NCBI GenBank assembly: GCA_900155495.1
Contig: FTLJ01000436.1
Location: forward strand, 1-64,000
Length of the DNA stretch: 64,000 nt
Origin: Porogramme epimiltina
Taxonomy: Eukaryota > Basidiomycota > Agaricomycetes > Polyporales > Polyporaceae
Reading direction: 5' to 3'
Under the pieces are notes generated by a model. The model did not search any database and had not been told where the DNA came from. It saw only the letters and a program-made list of their open reading frames with translations. Position 1 is the first letter of the stretch. Each line of letters starts with the position of its first letter. Below are positions 36,101-48,800 of this stretch, one piece after another. The position numbers and the translations under genes are program-made.

Positions 36101-38035
36101 AATTGTCGTGGTTGATATCCGCAGAGGAAGCATTACGACACTGCTTGACTGGATGTGCCGGGATGTCAGAACACCACAGAAATTTGAAAACTGGCAGCTC
36201 GCTTTCGAGGTCGACCTCAAAATGTGCTCGCACGAGTCCCTCGATGGATCCTTTTCGCGGAAACACGACAGTTTCTTGGTCGGGACTGTGGGTGACCATG
36301 AAGATCTATCCAACTGTAACTTCAAATACATTTATTTGGATTTGCGACGTACGTACGGGGACATTTGGATCGCTGTTTCTTTGGACCTTGGGGCTTGAGT
36401 GGAGCTGATATTGTATCTCCTAGATGCCCGACATCTCCCTAAATGTTCTACAACTGTATTCCAAGACAGGAGTCCGTGGAACCACGAACGTCTAGAATTG
36501 CATGCCGCAGTCATATGGTTCATTACTGAAGAGTACTTCCCTGCTATCTGCGAAAGCGGGCGATACATACTGTGTGCTATCCCCACCTGGAACTCTCCCC
36601 CTCTTCTGCCATATGCATCCACAAACGTGTCGTTCTTTATTTATCCCCAGGATCAAGAGGCTACTGATGACACTGATTTAATGGGCGGCCCTGACACAGC
36701 AGATGACATTGAACGAGTCGTCGCAGTTTGTAGTAATACAGTGTCAGGACCTAGCCTCCTGCCGCCAAGTTCGAAGCAACTCAGTTTCCTCCTCTCCTCG
36801 ATTTCCCAAAGGCACCAGCTATCTTCTACTGGAACAGTCAATATCGCTAGGCACCTTGTTTCGGATGCCTATTTGGCCGTCGTCGCCCTTGTTTTAGAAT
36901 ATTTGACGTCACTACGAGATGAGCAGCTGCCGTGGACATCTCCGCCAGCCAGTGAACAACCTCAACGGGCTCCCAGCACATCTATTTTCGTGAACTCCCC
37001 TCCACTCACTCGGGCTACGCCGCCAGAAACAATCAAATGGGAGCGGCAGTGCTCAAATACCGTAGATGCTCAACAGTCGTCAAAGTATGCGTCGCGGCAC
37101 TGCGAGAGATGGGAAGGATATAAGAGTTCTCCTCCTTTCAGTAAGTTCGTTCTCGTGAATATTTTCGACTTCATCTAACTCTAGTATCTATCTATAGGTA
37201 TTTCCATGGAACATTGCATCGAATTACTCGTCCGGCAGGAGGAGAATGGAGTGCTAGATATCAAGCTCAGTGGGAGAATTCAGTGTTTACTCGCCGTGGC
37301 GGGATTTAAGACGGCAAAGGCGGCCACAACGTACGTGCATTATTACACTGTTGACTGTAAGGTCTGTATTGAACAATCTCGCTCTATGCAAAACTATCCC
37401 ACAGCGTGAAGTGGTTCACAGACCTCACACTCCGTTTTGGCAATGGCCCAGAGCTCCGAATGGAGACGATACGGTCGCCTGTCGACCCAAGCAGACCCAT
37501 CTCCGTTGAGGTCAAAGACGATACTGAGGAAGCCACCAATCGTCTGAATAGTCGTCTCAGGGGTGAATTGCTCCAAGCCATGCGTAGTGGATACGCCTTC
37601 GACTTTGACCCCGTTCTCTTTGTGGAATCTATCAACGCGCAACTCGCCCACTCATCATGGCCCCCCATTCGCCCACTGGTCGGGACATACTCCGTCGAGT
37701 CTGACTCTACCAGCTCCAGCTCCCCGATAGCCACCAGCGGACATTCCGACGACGAATTCGTTACCTATCGACTGCGCTACGACATGCCCCCGAGTACCGG
37801 TGAAAAGTCGTTCTCCACCGATCCCCGTCCCCGCCGCCATAGCGCGCCCCTTTCTGGACTCGAGCAGGGTCCAGCACGGGCTCCAACGCGGCTCGCGAGG
37901 AGTTTATCCACTGCTATATCGCCCTCCCCTGCCCGCAGCCGAGCGTTGCCCCCACGTCCGCTACCCACCCCACCCATACGGACACTGGTGAGCACCACGC
38001 AAGACGCCACTCCTAGCACTCATCCTCCTGTTTGA
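33103..38035 (+). CDS. HET-domain protein fused to the island family domain
   Basis: Seven exons (33103-34482, 34578-35205, 35289-35340, 35414-36348, 36424-37140, 37198-37330, 37405-38035) join to 1491 aa. The start MWLLNTASGELKFF is typical of HET proteins. The HET domain (about 20-330) shows LSHVW, then an unusual Ser/Pro-rich insertion of about 150 aa, then WAWADTCCIDK, INSMYRYY, CYAYLSDV, RGWTLQELLAP, and the following EDQAYCLFGLFGI and YGEG. HET domains trigger vegetative incompatibility and cell death. A Ser-rich linker (about 816-842) leads to a C-terminal half homologous to the protein at 26409-30210. The fusion rests on splicing of exon 2 to exon 3 (weak donor GTAGAA or GTCAAT) and exon 3 to exon 4 (good GTATGT donor, CTGACC branch). 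Exon 4 has no in-frame ATG for some 240 codons, so it needs upstream exons. The alternative is a HET gene ending at 35393 and a separate gene of unknown start. Confidence 0.7.
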
Positions 38036-38778
38036 CGAACCCACGCATGCACATTCACTGTCGAATACACACATGTTCTCGAATTAGTAGATTCCAATCC
38101 TTACCATACGCCGTACTGAGCTACACAGCTCGTCATAGACCAAGCAAAGAGGTTATATTACAGCGCCGGGTGCGCGCGTCGTGCTACAGATGTACACAAG
38201 CTTGGGAGCTGCGGTGCTGGCGGGACGCCGCGCACCGCAGCATCGCATTCGTGCGTGGCGACGCGGACGAGTGAAAGAAGCAGGGGGGAGAATTATACGC
38301 GAACAGAAAGAAGTCGAAACGGCGCGGAGCAGAAGACTGGACGGCACGGCCAAGGGCCACGGGGGTGGACACTAGCAACAGCGAGCACGGGGCGAGATGG
38401 AGCAGAACAGGGAAGCAATGGGAGAGACAGTGAGGGGCTCGGTTTCCGCAAAGAGAGAGAGGGTAGGGGGACACACAGCTGCGCTGTTGGGCGGGTGGGT
38501 GTATGTATAGTTGGGTAGTTGGGGACGCACGACGCGAGGAAGACAACAAGCGGCAGACGAGGACGCAACGGAAGCAAGAACGCGATAACAAGACATAAAT
38601 AGAGCAAACTCAGCGAGCGAGCCCTCGGGCGGGGCACCCCCCTACCCTCTCCCCTTTCCTTTTCCTCCGGCAACCGACTCCTATCCCACAAGCGGAATGC
38701 GGCACAGAGCGCGCGTCGGCGAGCATGACGGGATTGTAGGCTGCCATGAGACGACGACGTGCGGGCGACCGCCGCCGC
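38036..38778. other. convergent intergenic stretch
   Basis: About 740 nt between two converging genes; holds both 3' regions. Purine-rich on the plus strand from 38270. No supported gene. Confidence 0.5.
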
Positions 38779-40539
38779 TCAGTGCTTCTCCTTCGGGTAC
38801 CCGTCAAAGTTGGTCTCGCTCTCGACGGTGACGCGCACGCCCGTCTGCGCGTCCTGGACCGAGGTGTCGATCGGGCCGAGGATGTCGCTCGGCTTCTGGT
38901 CGCGCCCGCCGTTGACGGAGCTCTTCCCGTCCCAGTCCTCGTGGCCGACGATCGCCTTGTCGCCCGCGCCGCCGAGGGGCACGGAGAACGTGCCCGTCTC
39001 GCCGCGGCCCGCGCCGACGGAGAGCACGGGGTTCGCGGGCGGGCGCTGGCCGGAGAGGACGTGCGTGGTGTTGCCCGAGCGCGAGGGGTGCGAGGACGAG
39101 GTGACGGCGAAGGAGCCGCCCTGCGCGAGCGAGCCGCGCACGGAGAGCACGATGCGCATCGACATGGACGCGGTGAGGACGGCGGTCATGCTCGTCACGA
39201 TCGTGCGCACGGGGTCCTCGACGCCGGTGGGCGTGATGATGAACCAGAAGAGCATGTTGACCATGTTGACGAGCCAGATCGCGCCGTAGAGGTTGAGGCC
39301 GTCGCGGAGCATGAGCTTCCAGTACGAGAGGGGCTTCACGCGGAGCGACTGGAGCGAGCGGTTGACGGCGAGCGCGAACTGTGAGACGCGCGCACAATCG
39401 GTCAGATCAAAATCGGTCGGCTGCGCGGTGCGGGGAATGACGTACGGAGGCGGTGAAGAGCAGTGTCGCCGAAACCCAGTAGATACCGACCCAGTTCGCT
39501 TTGGGCTCGGCGATGCAGCCCTGACCTTCTTCAAGAGGGGTGGCTGTAAGATTGGACGGTCAGTTTGATGAACTCCGGTCTCGTGCGGGGAGATAGGACG
39601 CCGGAGATTTGCAAAAGCATCAGTGAAAAAACAATGGAGTCGGGGGGAGATTAGTGAATCGTGTCAAATTTAGGGGCTTGGGAGGAACGAAAGATGGATG
39701 AATGAATCAAATGGGACTTGAGTTGATGAGATAGGGGACGAAGGAAGCCGCGGAGGCAATACAGCTCAGATGAGAACTCACAGCGGAAGAAGCCGCAGCA
39801 GATGGCGGTAACGACAATCTGGAGGGCAAGGAGACCACCCATGCCGAAGAGGACATTGCGGTTCTTCTCGTAGATGGCGTGGAGACGAATGACATGGATG
39901 AGGGAGCAGGCGGCCAGGAGAACGGCGGTGCAGATAGGCTCGAAGAGGAAGAAATGAGAGCATTGCTGGAAACGGAAGTTAGCTCAGGCCCCACTGACAG
40001 AGTTTGAGATGGGGAGCAAGGGAGTCCGACTGGTGTACTCGTCCGGCGCGACACGGGGAGACGCCATGGAAGCGTATCATCCGCCGCGTCCTTCGGGCGA
40101 TGGCTCGCTCTCGTCCTAGTCAATCCCCCCTCTCGCGCGGGGACACCCAGTTGCTCCCCCCTCCCCCCGAAGTTGTAAAATACTCACTGTCTGGGACCAC
40201 TTGGTATCGAAGAAAGCAACGCCTGAAAAGAGAGCACGGAAATTAGATCGTATTTGGGTGAATGCATGGAAATTACGTACCGACGACGGTGAACTCAGCG
40301 GGCATGAAAAGACGGAGGAAGTGGAAGAGGATCTTCAACGGAGGCCATTCCTTGGTGCGGAGGAGGCGCCATGTGCGGGGCGAGAGCACGAGGGTGTCCC
40401 AGGCGGCAACTGTGAGGGTGCAGACGAAGAAGTACTTGTGCGCGGACAAGTGAGGGGGAAGGTTGAGGTAGGGCGGGAGGATCTGGGAGAGGTCTGGGAC
40501 GGCGTCCGAGGAGTCGGTCCCGTTGGTGGAGTTCGACAT
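38779..40539 (-). CDS. multi-pass membrane protein of an Agaricomycete family (DUF6533-like)
   Basis: Five exons (40539-40281, 40222-40188, 39965-39782, 39543-39446, 39378-38779) give 391 aa. Hydrophobic segments are visible at about 33-52 (YFFVCTLTVAAW), 75-90, 105-128 (ICTAVLLAACSLIHVIRLHA), 134-152 (LLALQIVVTAICCGFF), 175-192, 225-245 (WLVNMVNMLFWFII) and 255-270, so six or seven membrane spans are likely. The motif SMRIVLSVRG after the last span, and a Ser/Gly-rich hydrophilic tail of about 120 aa, are typical of DUF6533-type proteins that are abundant in mushrooms and of unknown function. Family placement is from memory of overall pattern, not a search. The second intron is long (222 nt) and G-rich on the coding strand. 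The gene is preceded by 2.3 kb of GC-rich DNA, which suggests a large regulatory region. Confidence 0.8.
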
Positions 40540-42852
40540 GGCTGCGGTCTGCCTGAGAGCCGGAGGAGAGACGGACGGGAGGGGGTAGGAGGAAGAGGAA
40601 GAGGAGGAGGAAAGAGATAGACGGCCGTGGGCTCGGTGGGAGCGACGGAGAGACCGACTCACGCTCGCCCACTTGCTATAACTATCCAGACGCCGGCGCC
40701 AAGCGCCTGATGATCAGCCTGTCCACTGGCGCTTCCATCACTCCCGCCCCTCTCCTCTCCTCGAGCTCGTCCCCACCGCGCCCCCCGTCGTCCACCGCGC
40801 CTGCGCACCTCAACATCGCCCTCACCTCGCGACCACACCCACCCCTCCCCCTTGCCCCCGCCGCCCGCGCGCAAGGCGATCGGGGGGCCGAGCTCAGGTG
40901 CGCGGACGCCCAGCGGCCGGCGTCGCGGTCTTCCAATCCAATCTGGATAGAGGCCCGTGCCACGGCACACGGCTGCAGCCCGCGCGCGCACCGCCCCTGG
41001 CTCGAATCGAACTCATCCCAGCCCCGCGGTTCGAAAGATGGTCCTCGTCCTTGTCCACCCCATCCACCCGTCGCATCCGCCACCGCCCGCGCCCACCCAC
41101 CCAACAAACTCTGCCTTGTCCGCCTCCCAATCACGCCGTCATCGCTGCATTGCCCGCGTCCGGCGTCCGCCCAGCTTCCCCCGCCCAAACGGCGTACCCG
41201 CGTTCGCGTCGGACAGGCGACCGTCGACCTGTCTCCCCCGACTTATCGCAGCTTTTCCTCCCCGCGCCCCCCGCGCCGTTCCTTTTGCCCCCCTCCGCGC
41301 CGTTCCCCGTGAATTGAAGATTCTGATGCCGTCCAGCCCCCGCGCAATGTATGAGCGTGCGCGCGTGGCCCCGCGTTCCAGCACCCCGCCGTCGATTGGC
41401 CCCGACGGCATCCGCGCGCGAAACCCCCGCCCTGCTCCCGCGCTACGCAGCATTAGGCTAGCCCGCCCCGTCCCAGCAGCACCCTACTACCTAGCCTCCT
41501 GGCACCTGCCCGCATCTCCGGCCGACCCCGCGCCGGCGCTCCCAGCGCGCGCACACCTGTGCCCCGGCTCCGGAGGATGTACCGCGGTGCACCCACGGGC
41601 CCAGGGCTGCCAGGCACGCCCCGAGCCTACCTTCCGGCGTCCGCGCGCGCTGCGCCCAAGGGGAGCCCGGCGCGAAGCCCCTTCCCCCCCCCTCCACGCG
41701 CGCTGCGTCGACGCCTCGAGTCCACCGACGCCCGACTAGCTCGCCACACGCTCCTCATATCTCCGCGCGAGATGCACGGGGGCGGTCCACCCCGGTCGGG
41801 GCGCTGCACTCCTGGAGTCTTCTTGGGCTCCTGAACTTGGCTCGAGGCTTGAGGTCCCTGCCCTCGCGCCCCACGTGCAGGCGCGTTCCGACGGACGTCG
41901 GGCCCGCTGCTGCGTCCCCACAGCGCCGGCGGGGGGGGGGGGAGCCCTGAGCAGATGCTATCGGGGCCGCGGGGCGGCGCGCGGTGCCGCCCAATGCGGG
42001 CAAGCGCGTCGGGTCGTCGTCGATCGCTGCGACTCGCGAGGGTGATCGCAATCGGGCTCGCTCTGCGAGATATATTCGCGGGTGCACGTTCTGCCCCCCC
42101 TACTTCCCCCTGCCGCTGCCGCGATGTGCAGATGCTCATGTTCCGAAGCGTCAAACACGTTTGGACGCCGGCCTAGCATGGACGCCATGTGCAGCGGCCA
42201 GGGAGGCCTCTCGCTGCTGGGAGACGCGGGTCGTGTTTATTCAGGAGGGCCGGAGGTGCTGACTTATGGCGTGGCGAGTCGCGTCTTATGGCCGGAACTT
42301 CGGAAAGGGGCTGCGCCACAGTATGGAAAGTGCTAATTGCTAGTCTTGTTGTCATAGAGCTGCTCAACTGCTTTGTAGAAACCGGCTCTTCCCAAGAGCC
42401 AGGCAAGGCACTCTCGGCCGCGCCGGCCCAGGAGGTTGGTTGCGTGGGCTGCGCGAAAGCAATTCGATTCGAGCGACACGGTAAGTGGATGGGAGACGAG
42501 AGAGAGAGATGGGGCCGAGACGAGGCCGAACGAGAGGAGACGGTGGGATCTAGGGAACACGTAGAGAGTGTAACTAATAGTACAGTACCAGACGTATGTG
42601 TGCGAGGCGTCGTGAGATCCGAGACTAGTGCTGTGCGATGCGTAGAGTACAATAGAGCATCCGTGGTGAGTAATAATCGTAGTAGCGCGAGCCCCATACG
42701 AACATCGAGTAGAGAGATTGAATACGAAAGGAGAGAGGAAAATAGAGACTGGAAACGGAAGGAGAGCAAAGCGAAAGGAAAGCGAGTGAGCGAGCGTGGG
42801 GGACGGAGCGGCGGTATATACTATATACCATATACCAGAAACAACTACGCGA
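40540..42852. other. GC-rich intergenic stretch
   Basis: 2.3 kb between the start of the membrane-protein gene and the end of TAO3 (both minus strand). The left part is C-rich on the plus strand; long frames on both strands are compositional. A CCAAT-type ATTGG lies at 41396. From about 42480 to 42840 the plus strand becomes purine-rich, probably the TAO3 3' region. No supported gene. Confidence 0.5.
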
Positions 42853-45800
42853 TCATGCAGAGATGCCAAACTTGACCGGGACCTGTCCGACGTTCACAAA
42901 CGGCGCGAAGCTCGGAGAGTCGTACTCAAACAAGTCCTCGTCATCCGAGTCCGACTCGTCCTCAGAATCCTCATACGTCGGCGACAACCCACGCAGGCCG
43001 CCCATGCCGCCTACGCCCATACTCATGCCCATGCCCATGCCGCCGCCGCCGCCGGCCCCAACAACGCCCGGCGCGCCCCCGACGGTGAACACGTCCACGA
43101 ACGGCGTCTGCGGCACGTCCCCGCCGCCGTCCGCCGTCGACGACTTGGCGAGGATCGCCGCGACCCGCGCCTCGAGCTGCCGGTGGCCCCCCACCACCGA
43201 GCCCCCCGCGGGCGCGTCGTCCGCCGCGTCCTGGAAGAAGCTGCTCAGCTCGTGCAGGTTCTGCACCATGTCCCCCAGGTCGTCGTCGTCGTCCCCGCCG
43301 GCCCCACCGCCGCCGTGATCGTGGCCGTGGCCGTTCGCACGACCGCGCGCACCGCCGTCGCGCTCGCTGCTGCTGTCGCCGGCGGCGGCCGCGCGCCGAC
43401 GCGCACGCAGCGCGACGTCGTGTTCGTCCGGCTGGAAGTCGATGCGGCTCGGGCGCTGGTTGCCCTTGCCGAGCGCAAAGACCGCGACGACGTCCTGGCG
43501 GCACGCGTCGCGCGCCTCGCGCGCGCGGGGCACGCACCACCCCGAGGGCTGCGGGAGCCCAAAGACCTCCGCGACGGACTCGACCTCGCGCGCGCTCGCG
43601 CGGAGGTGGTGGTGGAGCGACATGCGGAGGACGTGCTTGGCGGCGGGCCCGCCCGAGATCTGCATCATCGGCTCGTCGAGCACGTCGAGCGCCTGCGCGG
43701 CGAGGTCGCTCTCGAGCAGGCGCAGGAGCGGCATGAGCAGCTCCGAGCCGAGCAGGTCGACCTGGTTCTTCGTCTCGCGCTGCTGGAAGAGCACCTTGAG
43801 GATCTGCATCGTGGACACCTGCAGCCAGCGCTGCTTGTTGAGCGCGAGGCCCATGAGGAGCGTGATGACCTCGGTCCAGTGGTCGACGCCGTAGTGCTCG
43901 CGCAGGCTCGCGACGGACTGCCGGAGGAAGTCGTCCTTGGTCCGGAACCGGCCCTTGGCGAACGACGTCATGATGCGTTCGATGCTCGGCCGCTCCTCCG
44001 CCTCGGCGAGGCGGCTGATGTTGAGCGCGAACTCCTGGAGGGCCTCATCTTTGATGTCCTCGGTCATGGCGTGCAGGCACCAGGGCAGCGAGAGGGTGTA
44101 GAGGTCGCGCACCCGCCCTTCTGAGGGGTCGATCATCCTCGAGTCGTCGACCTTGGCCAGCTTCTGAAGCAGTTGCAGGGCGAGGGTGGACGTGGCGGAC
44201 GATCGGAGGCCCATCAGCAGGCTGGGCTGGAGTTTCCCGGCTGCAGCCCAGTTGGGGGGCATATGCGTGAGGAGATAGTCGGCCGAGTCCGGGTCGTTGA
44301 GGTCGATTCTTGTCAAGACCGAATCCAGCAGCTGTGACGCATGCAGGAACTCAGCTTCTACGGTGGTGGAAAGGCAGGCGACGGCGCAGTAGAAAAGCTG
44401 GGAGAGTTGCACAGGATCGAGATCCGTAGAAGATGCGAGAGCGGTCAGGGTAGAGATAATCTCGACATTGAAGTTCTGGATCGCGAGATCGTCATCTGCG
44501 ACGGTGTTGGCCAGGCGGCCGAGGAGCATGCCAACGTGCGTTGAGCCGATGCGTGGCATCAGAGCGCGGTAAAGCTGCAGCGACCTGAAGGCAACCGGCC
44601 GGATCGAACACGCTGTACCCCAGTTGAGTGCGAGGGTGCCCCATTGCTCCGACAGTTGAGGGTGGAGGGGCTCCATGAGTGTCAGCACGGCAGTTCCGAA
44701 CCATTTCAGCTTTCCCTCTGCGTCTGCGCCGCTGTCATCTTCCTTCCACAACCTGGTTTCCGCTTCCTTCTCGAGCTCCTGTATGGCGGTCTTGAGCTCT
44801 TGGCGCGAACGGTGAAAGGACCTTTCGGGAAGCTCGTCATATCCGCTGAGACATGAGCGCAGTAGTTGGAAGAGCATGTGTCGAGAACGCTGTTGCACGA
44901 ACTGCTGGCGGTGATCGAGATGCATGAACAGCGCATGGAAGAGCACGGGCAACTGATCCTGGAACTCCCAGTACCGCTCAAGCGCCGTTTCCGAGAGGAA
45001 TAGGAGCGCAAATTGGGCGACACCCAGCGACAATCGTGGCTTCTCCGAGAATAGGATGTCGAGGTCCGACCACAACTCCAGATCTTCATCGTTGGGTGGT
45101 GCAAGCTTGTGGTCGAGGTTTGGCAACATGCGAGCGGGCTCTACTACGCTGCAAAGTTCTTCGACGACTTGCCGGCCGATGACGCTCTGGGAGAGGCAGG
45201 CGACGATCTTCGCAGCGCAGCTGATGAAGATAGTGCTGCCGACCTTGTGCGACTGCTCCAGTAGGAAACGGATCACGGCCTGGCCGTTGACTTGGTTCGG
45301 TGGGTCCACCAGCCTCGTCCATAGAACGAGGATCTGCTCTGCATACGTCTCCGCGTAACGCAGGGTCAACGCCATCAGGTGGTAGATGGTCAGACGGCCA
45401 TCCCGGGACAGGTCTGTTTGATCCTCCGACATCAGGTCGATATTTGGCACCCAGTATTCCAATGTCTGTAAGAGGAGAAGGAGGCCGCGTTCCGACCGGG
45501 CTTCAAATGCTTTAGGGATCCAATCGGCCAACTGAGCCAGCACCTTGACAGCCTGTTGGGGGTGCTCTCCAGCGAGGACGTCGGAGATGAGGCGATGCGC
45601 GTGTAGGTAGGTGCTAGGAGCGGAGCTGCCCACAGCGGCTTCATATTGAGATAGAGAGATAATCCCCGCCGACTGTTCGTGAATTGTCTCTAGTATGTTG
45701 AATGACTGTCGACGGATGGGCAGGAGAGGATGGCACAGATTGGAAAGTCCGATACAGACGACCTGGGCAAAGCTAAATGAGGTGGCGGCGCCGGTGCATA

Positions 45801-48800
45801 TGGCGTCAGCCACAACTTCGAAGAAACGCGCGTTGCTGGTATCAAGTTCCCGGCTTGTGACGAATGCCCTACGAACACACTCGTCCAAGAATAGCTCGCC
45901 TGTCCGATGATGGCACAGCAGTGAGCGCAACGCTTTCCTGAAAGGCTGTGAGTCGTTGCCTTATAGCGAAGATAGGACCACTCACTTTCCAGCGTCCTGG
46001 TTAGGCTCGTGATAGGACGCCAGTATTGCAGTGAGGCGATCAAGAGTGGGGCCGACTTGGAGGGGCTTGACAAATTCGAGTGCCTGGCGATCCGTAGGGG
46101 AGCTGTTCTCTACGTCAGGTGGGAAGAAGGCCTTTTGCTATATTTCAATTTCTGTTAGCCCGTATTCGTTATGTATGGTATTCAAAAAACCTTACACAAA
46201 CAGCAGCCATAGCGCCAACAGCGGCATTGGACAGCCCCCTAGTCTCCGTTTGGAATATCTGAATCGCTTCCGCCTGGCTGGCAGGGTCTGTATACGACTT
46301 GGCTGCGTTCGTCTGCATGTGGACTAGTCGTTTCTTGACGTCTTCAGACTGTTTACCTAGTTGACACCACTCTTCGCACATGGTGTAGAGGATGAGGTAG
46401 AGGTTTGAGGGGATGAAACGGTCGGAGTCCTTGAGCGTCCCAAGCGCGTAGAACAGTCGTTCGACAGTTCCACAAAAATACCTCCGGAGACGTTGCAAAT
46501 CAAATCGGTCCCTGTAATCGCCAGAGACGAGAAGCGTCTGCATGTTGCGGATGTACTTGAGCACGTAAGTCAGTGCCGCCTGCTTTCCCGAGAATCGCTG
46601 GTCTTGCAGCAGGTCGGCCGTGACGAAGTAGATCCTAGCAAGGCCAGTGTGGAAACGTTCAAGTCGGCGTGCACGGCTGACCGAGGGGCTAACGCCGTTC
46701 GCCTTCGCTCTGGGGTCGTCGTAGTGTTGTCGGGACTGGAGCTTGCTCAGATTCTCGAGAAGATGTGAGTAGCCATTCGCCGGGAATGAGCTGATACACG
46801 AGACAGCGGCCTCGCGAAAGATAGCGTAGTCTGAATCCAGGAACTTGCTGAGCGCCCAAAACAAGTCGTGAGTGTTCTGCATTTGCTCTGACCCGAGGTC
46901 GGAGTCGGAACGGGCGCGGGTGTGGTCTCGCATGCCCGCGGCGGTTCTAGAATCCGACACTGGCGCCGTCGCGCAGATGAGTTTCAGCCACATGTGCCAT
47001 TGGTCGATGAGGTCCCTGTTGTCGTTGATTAGCCGTGACCCCTCCCTGTCCGCAGTTGGCCCACTGCGTTGGGGGTTGAACGCGGCTCTTGAAGTCAGAC
47101 CAGAGAGTTGTTGCATCACTGCGTTGCCACGAGCGGCGGCGGCGACGAGCTTCTCCCGGAAACTTGAAGCGATGACGGGCGCCACGTACATGCAGCTTTG
47201 GACGAAGACCGGGAACACCTCTCTCCACAGGCGCCTATCCTGGACGATGTCGCTTTCGGCTAGCCGCAACAACTTGTTGGGAGAGGAGGGCATCCTTCTC
47301 CACTGTGCCAGCCGTGACACCTCCTCGGTTTCGAGAATCTCCTCTAAGCCGCGAAAAACAACTTCCGGCGTGCTCTCGTCGAAGATGTCGCGAACGAAGG
47401 CAAAAAGCTCGTTGGGCGCAGCTGACGCAGGTGTGGAGGGTTCAGGGCGCATATGATCCATGAGGGTCTTCAACAAGCGCATGACCTTGGCCCCGGTGAC
47501 GAATGCGCTCGGTTTCCGATTGGTAAGCAAGAACAAGGCACCAGCCTCGATTTCCTCGACACGTGCAATGACGTCCTCTGCCTCTTCGCTCGTCCATGCA
47601 TGGAATGGTGTCTGTTTGGCGTCCTGCACCCATCGGTCTACGAAGCTGTACCACAGGTTGACTAGTCGAGTGCACTCGACAGGAAGCCGCGACCCGTAGC
47701 CTTCCTGGGAGATGGCGTCGGGACTGAAGAGGTATGCTGAGAACCGGGTAAGGAGCCGAGAGGAGTGCGCGGGATCTGCCATGAATCGCTGCAGTGAGAG
47801 TGTGGCCGCTTCGCCCACGGATGGTTCAATGTGGATGACTCCTCGAATGAGCATGTCAATCGCTTCGTCTGCCGTCAAGGATGAATGGAGGAGTCGTGGC
47901 CAAGACTGGTAAATCGCGTGGAGGATGGAAATGTGGGAAGAGTACTGGTCCGAATATGCTACAGATCCTTCGGGATGATGGCGGATGATGTGGTTGTGGG
48001 TCTCCTCGTAGGTAGGTCCAAGTCGGGAAGCGGACCATTGGTCGTCCAGAACAGACCACCTGCCAACAAGTTGGTAGCACGCCAACACGACGACGCTCAA
48101 ACAAGCCGTGGCCCGGTCCAGGAAGTCCTTCCAATTGGCCTTTGACGTGATAGATGGAGGAAGCGTGTTAGAAGAGGTCGGGTAGTCGTCAGGAGATGGC
48201 ATGCTGGTGAACTCGGGGTTCGACGGCCATGATGGTACAGGTTCCTCGCGTTCGGCAAGATTGAGGGACAGAAGGATCGCGTTCGTGGCTATCATTATCC
48301 GCTCTGGTACGATGCCTTGTATTAACTGGTTCGATTGAGAACTGTTGATCAAGCGTTCCTGGAGGAGGTCGAGGCAAAGCTCGTTGCCGATGTCAAAGTG
48401 ACGAGAAAGAACGAAGTGAATAATATAGATGAAGGGCTGAAGGTGATCTTCATGGGGTGTGACAATGAGACGGTTGGGTGGGAAGAAGAGTTTCATGACG
48501 GCGTCGATCTTTGATGAGGTGGTAGACATCGACTCGTGGCAGCGGTAGAGGTAGGTCCACAGTAACCGTAGCATGCCATTTAGAACAGCAACGCGATGGA
48601 GCTTTTCCTGTAGAAATGTATCAACATCTGTATCTGTCTCACAGAACACATTCTATATTACCTTGATCTTGCCCAGGCCAGCTTCAAAACAAGCGTACCA
48701 GTTCCTCAAGAAAAAGTCTGTGGGGGCTACACAGAGGGCCGTCACCGCCAGAGGATACGCGACTTGCCAATACCGAGGTTTCGTCATCATATCGCGGGCT

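Noticed and set aside
42796..44124. 442-codon plus-strand frame opposite the TAO3 C-terminus
   Set aside because: Antisense shadow; rich in Arg, Ala, His and Val, with no domain, while the minus frame is conserved.
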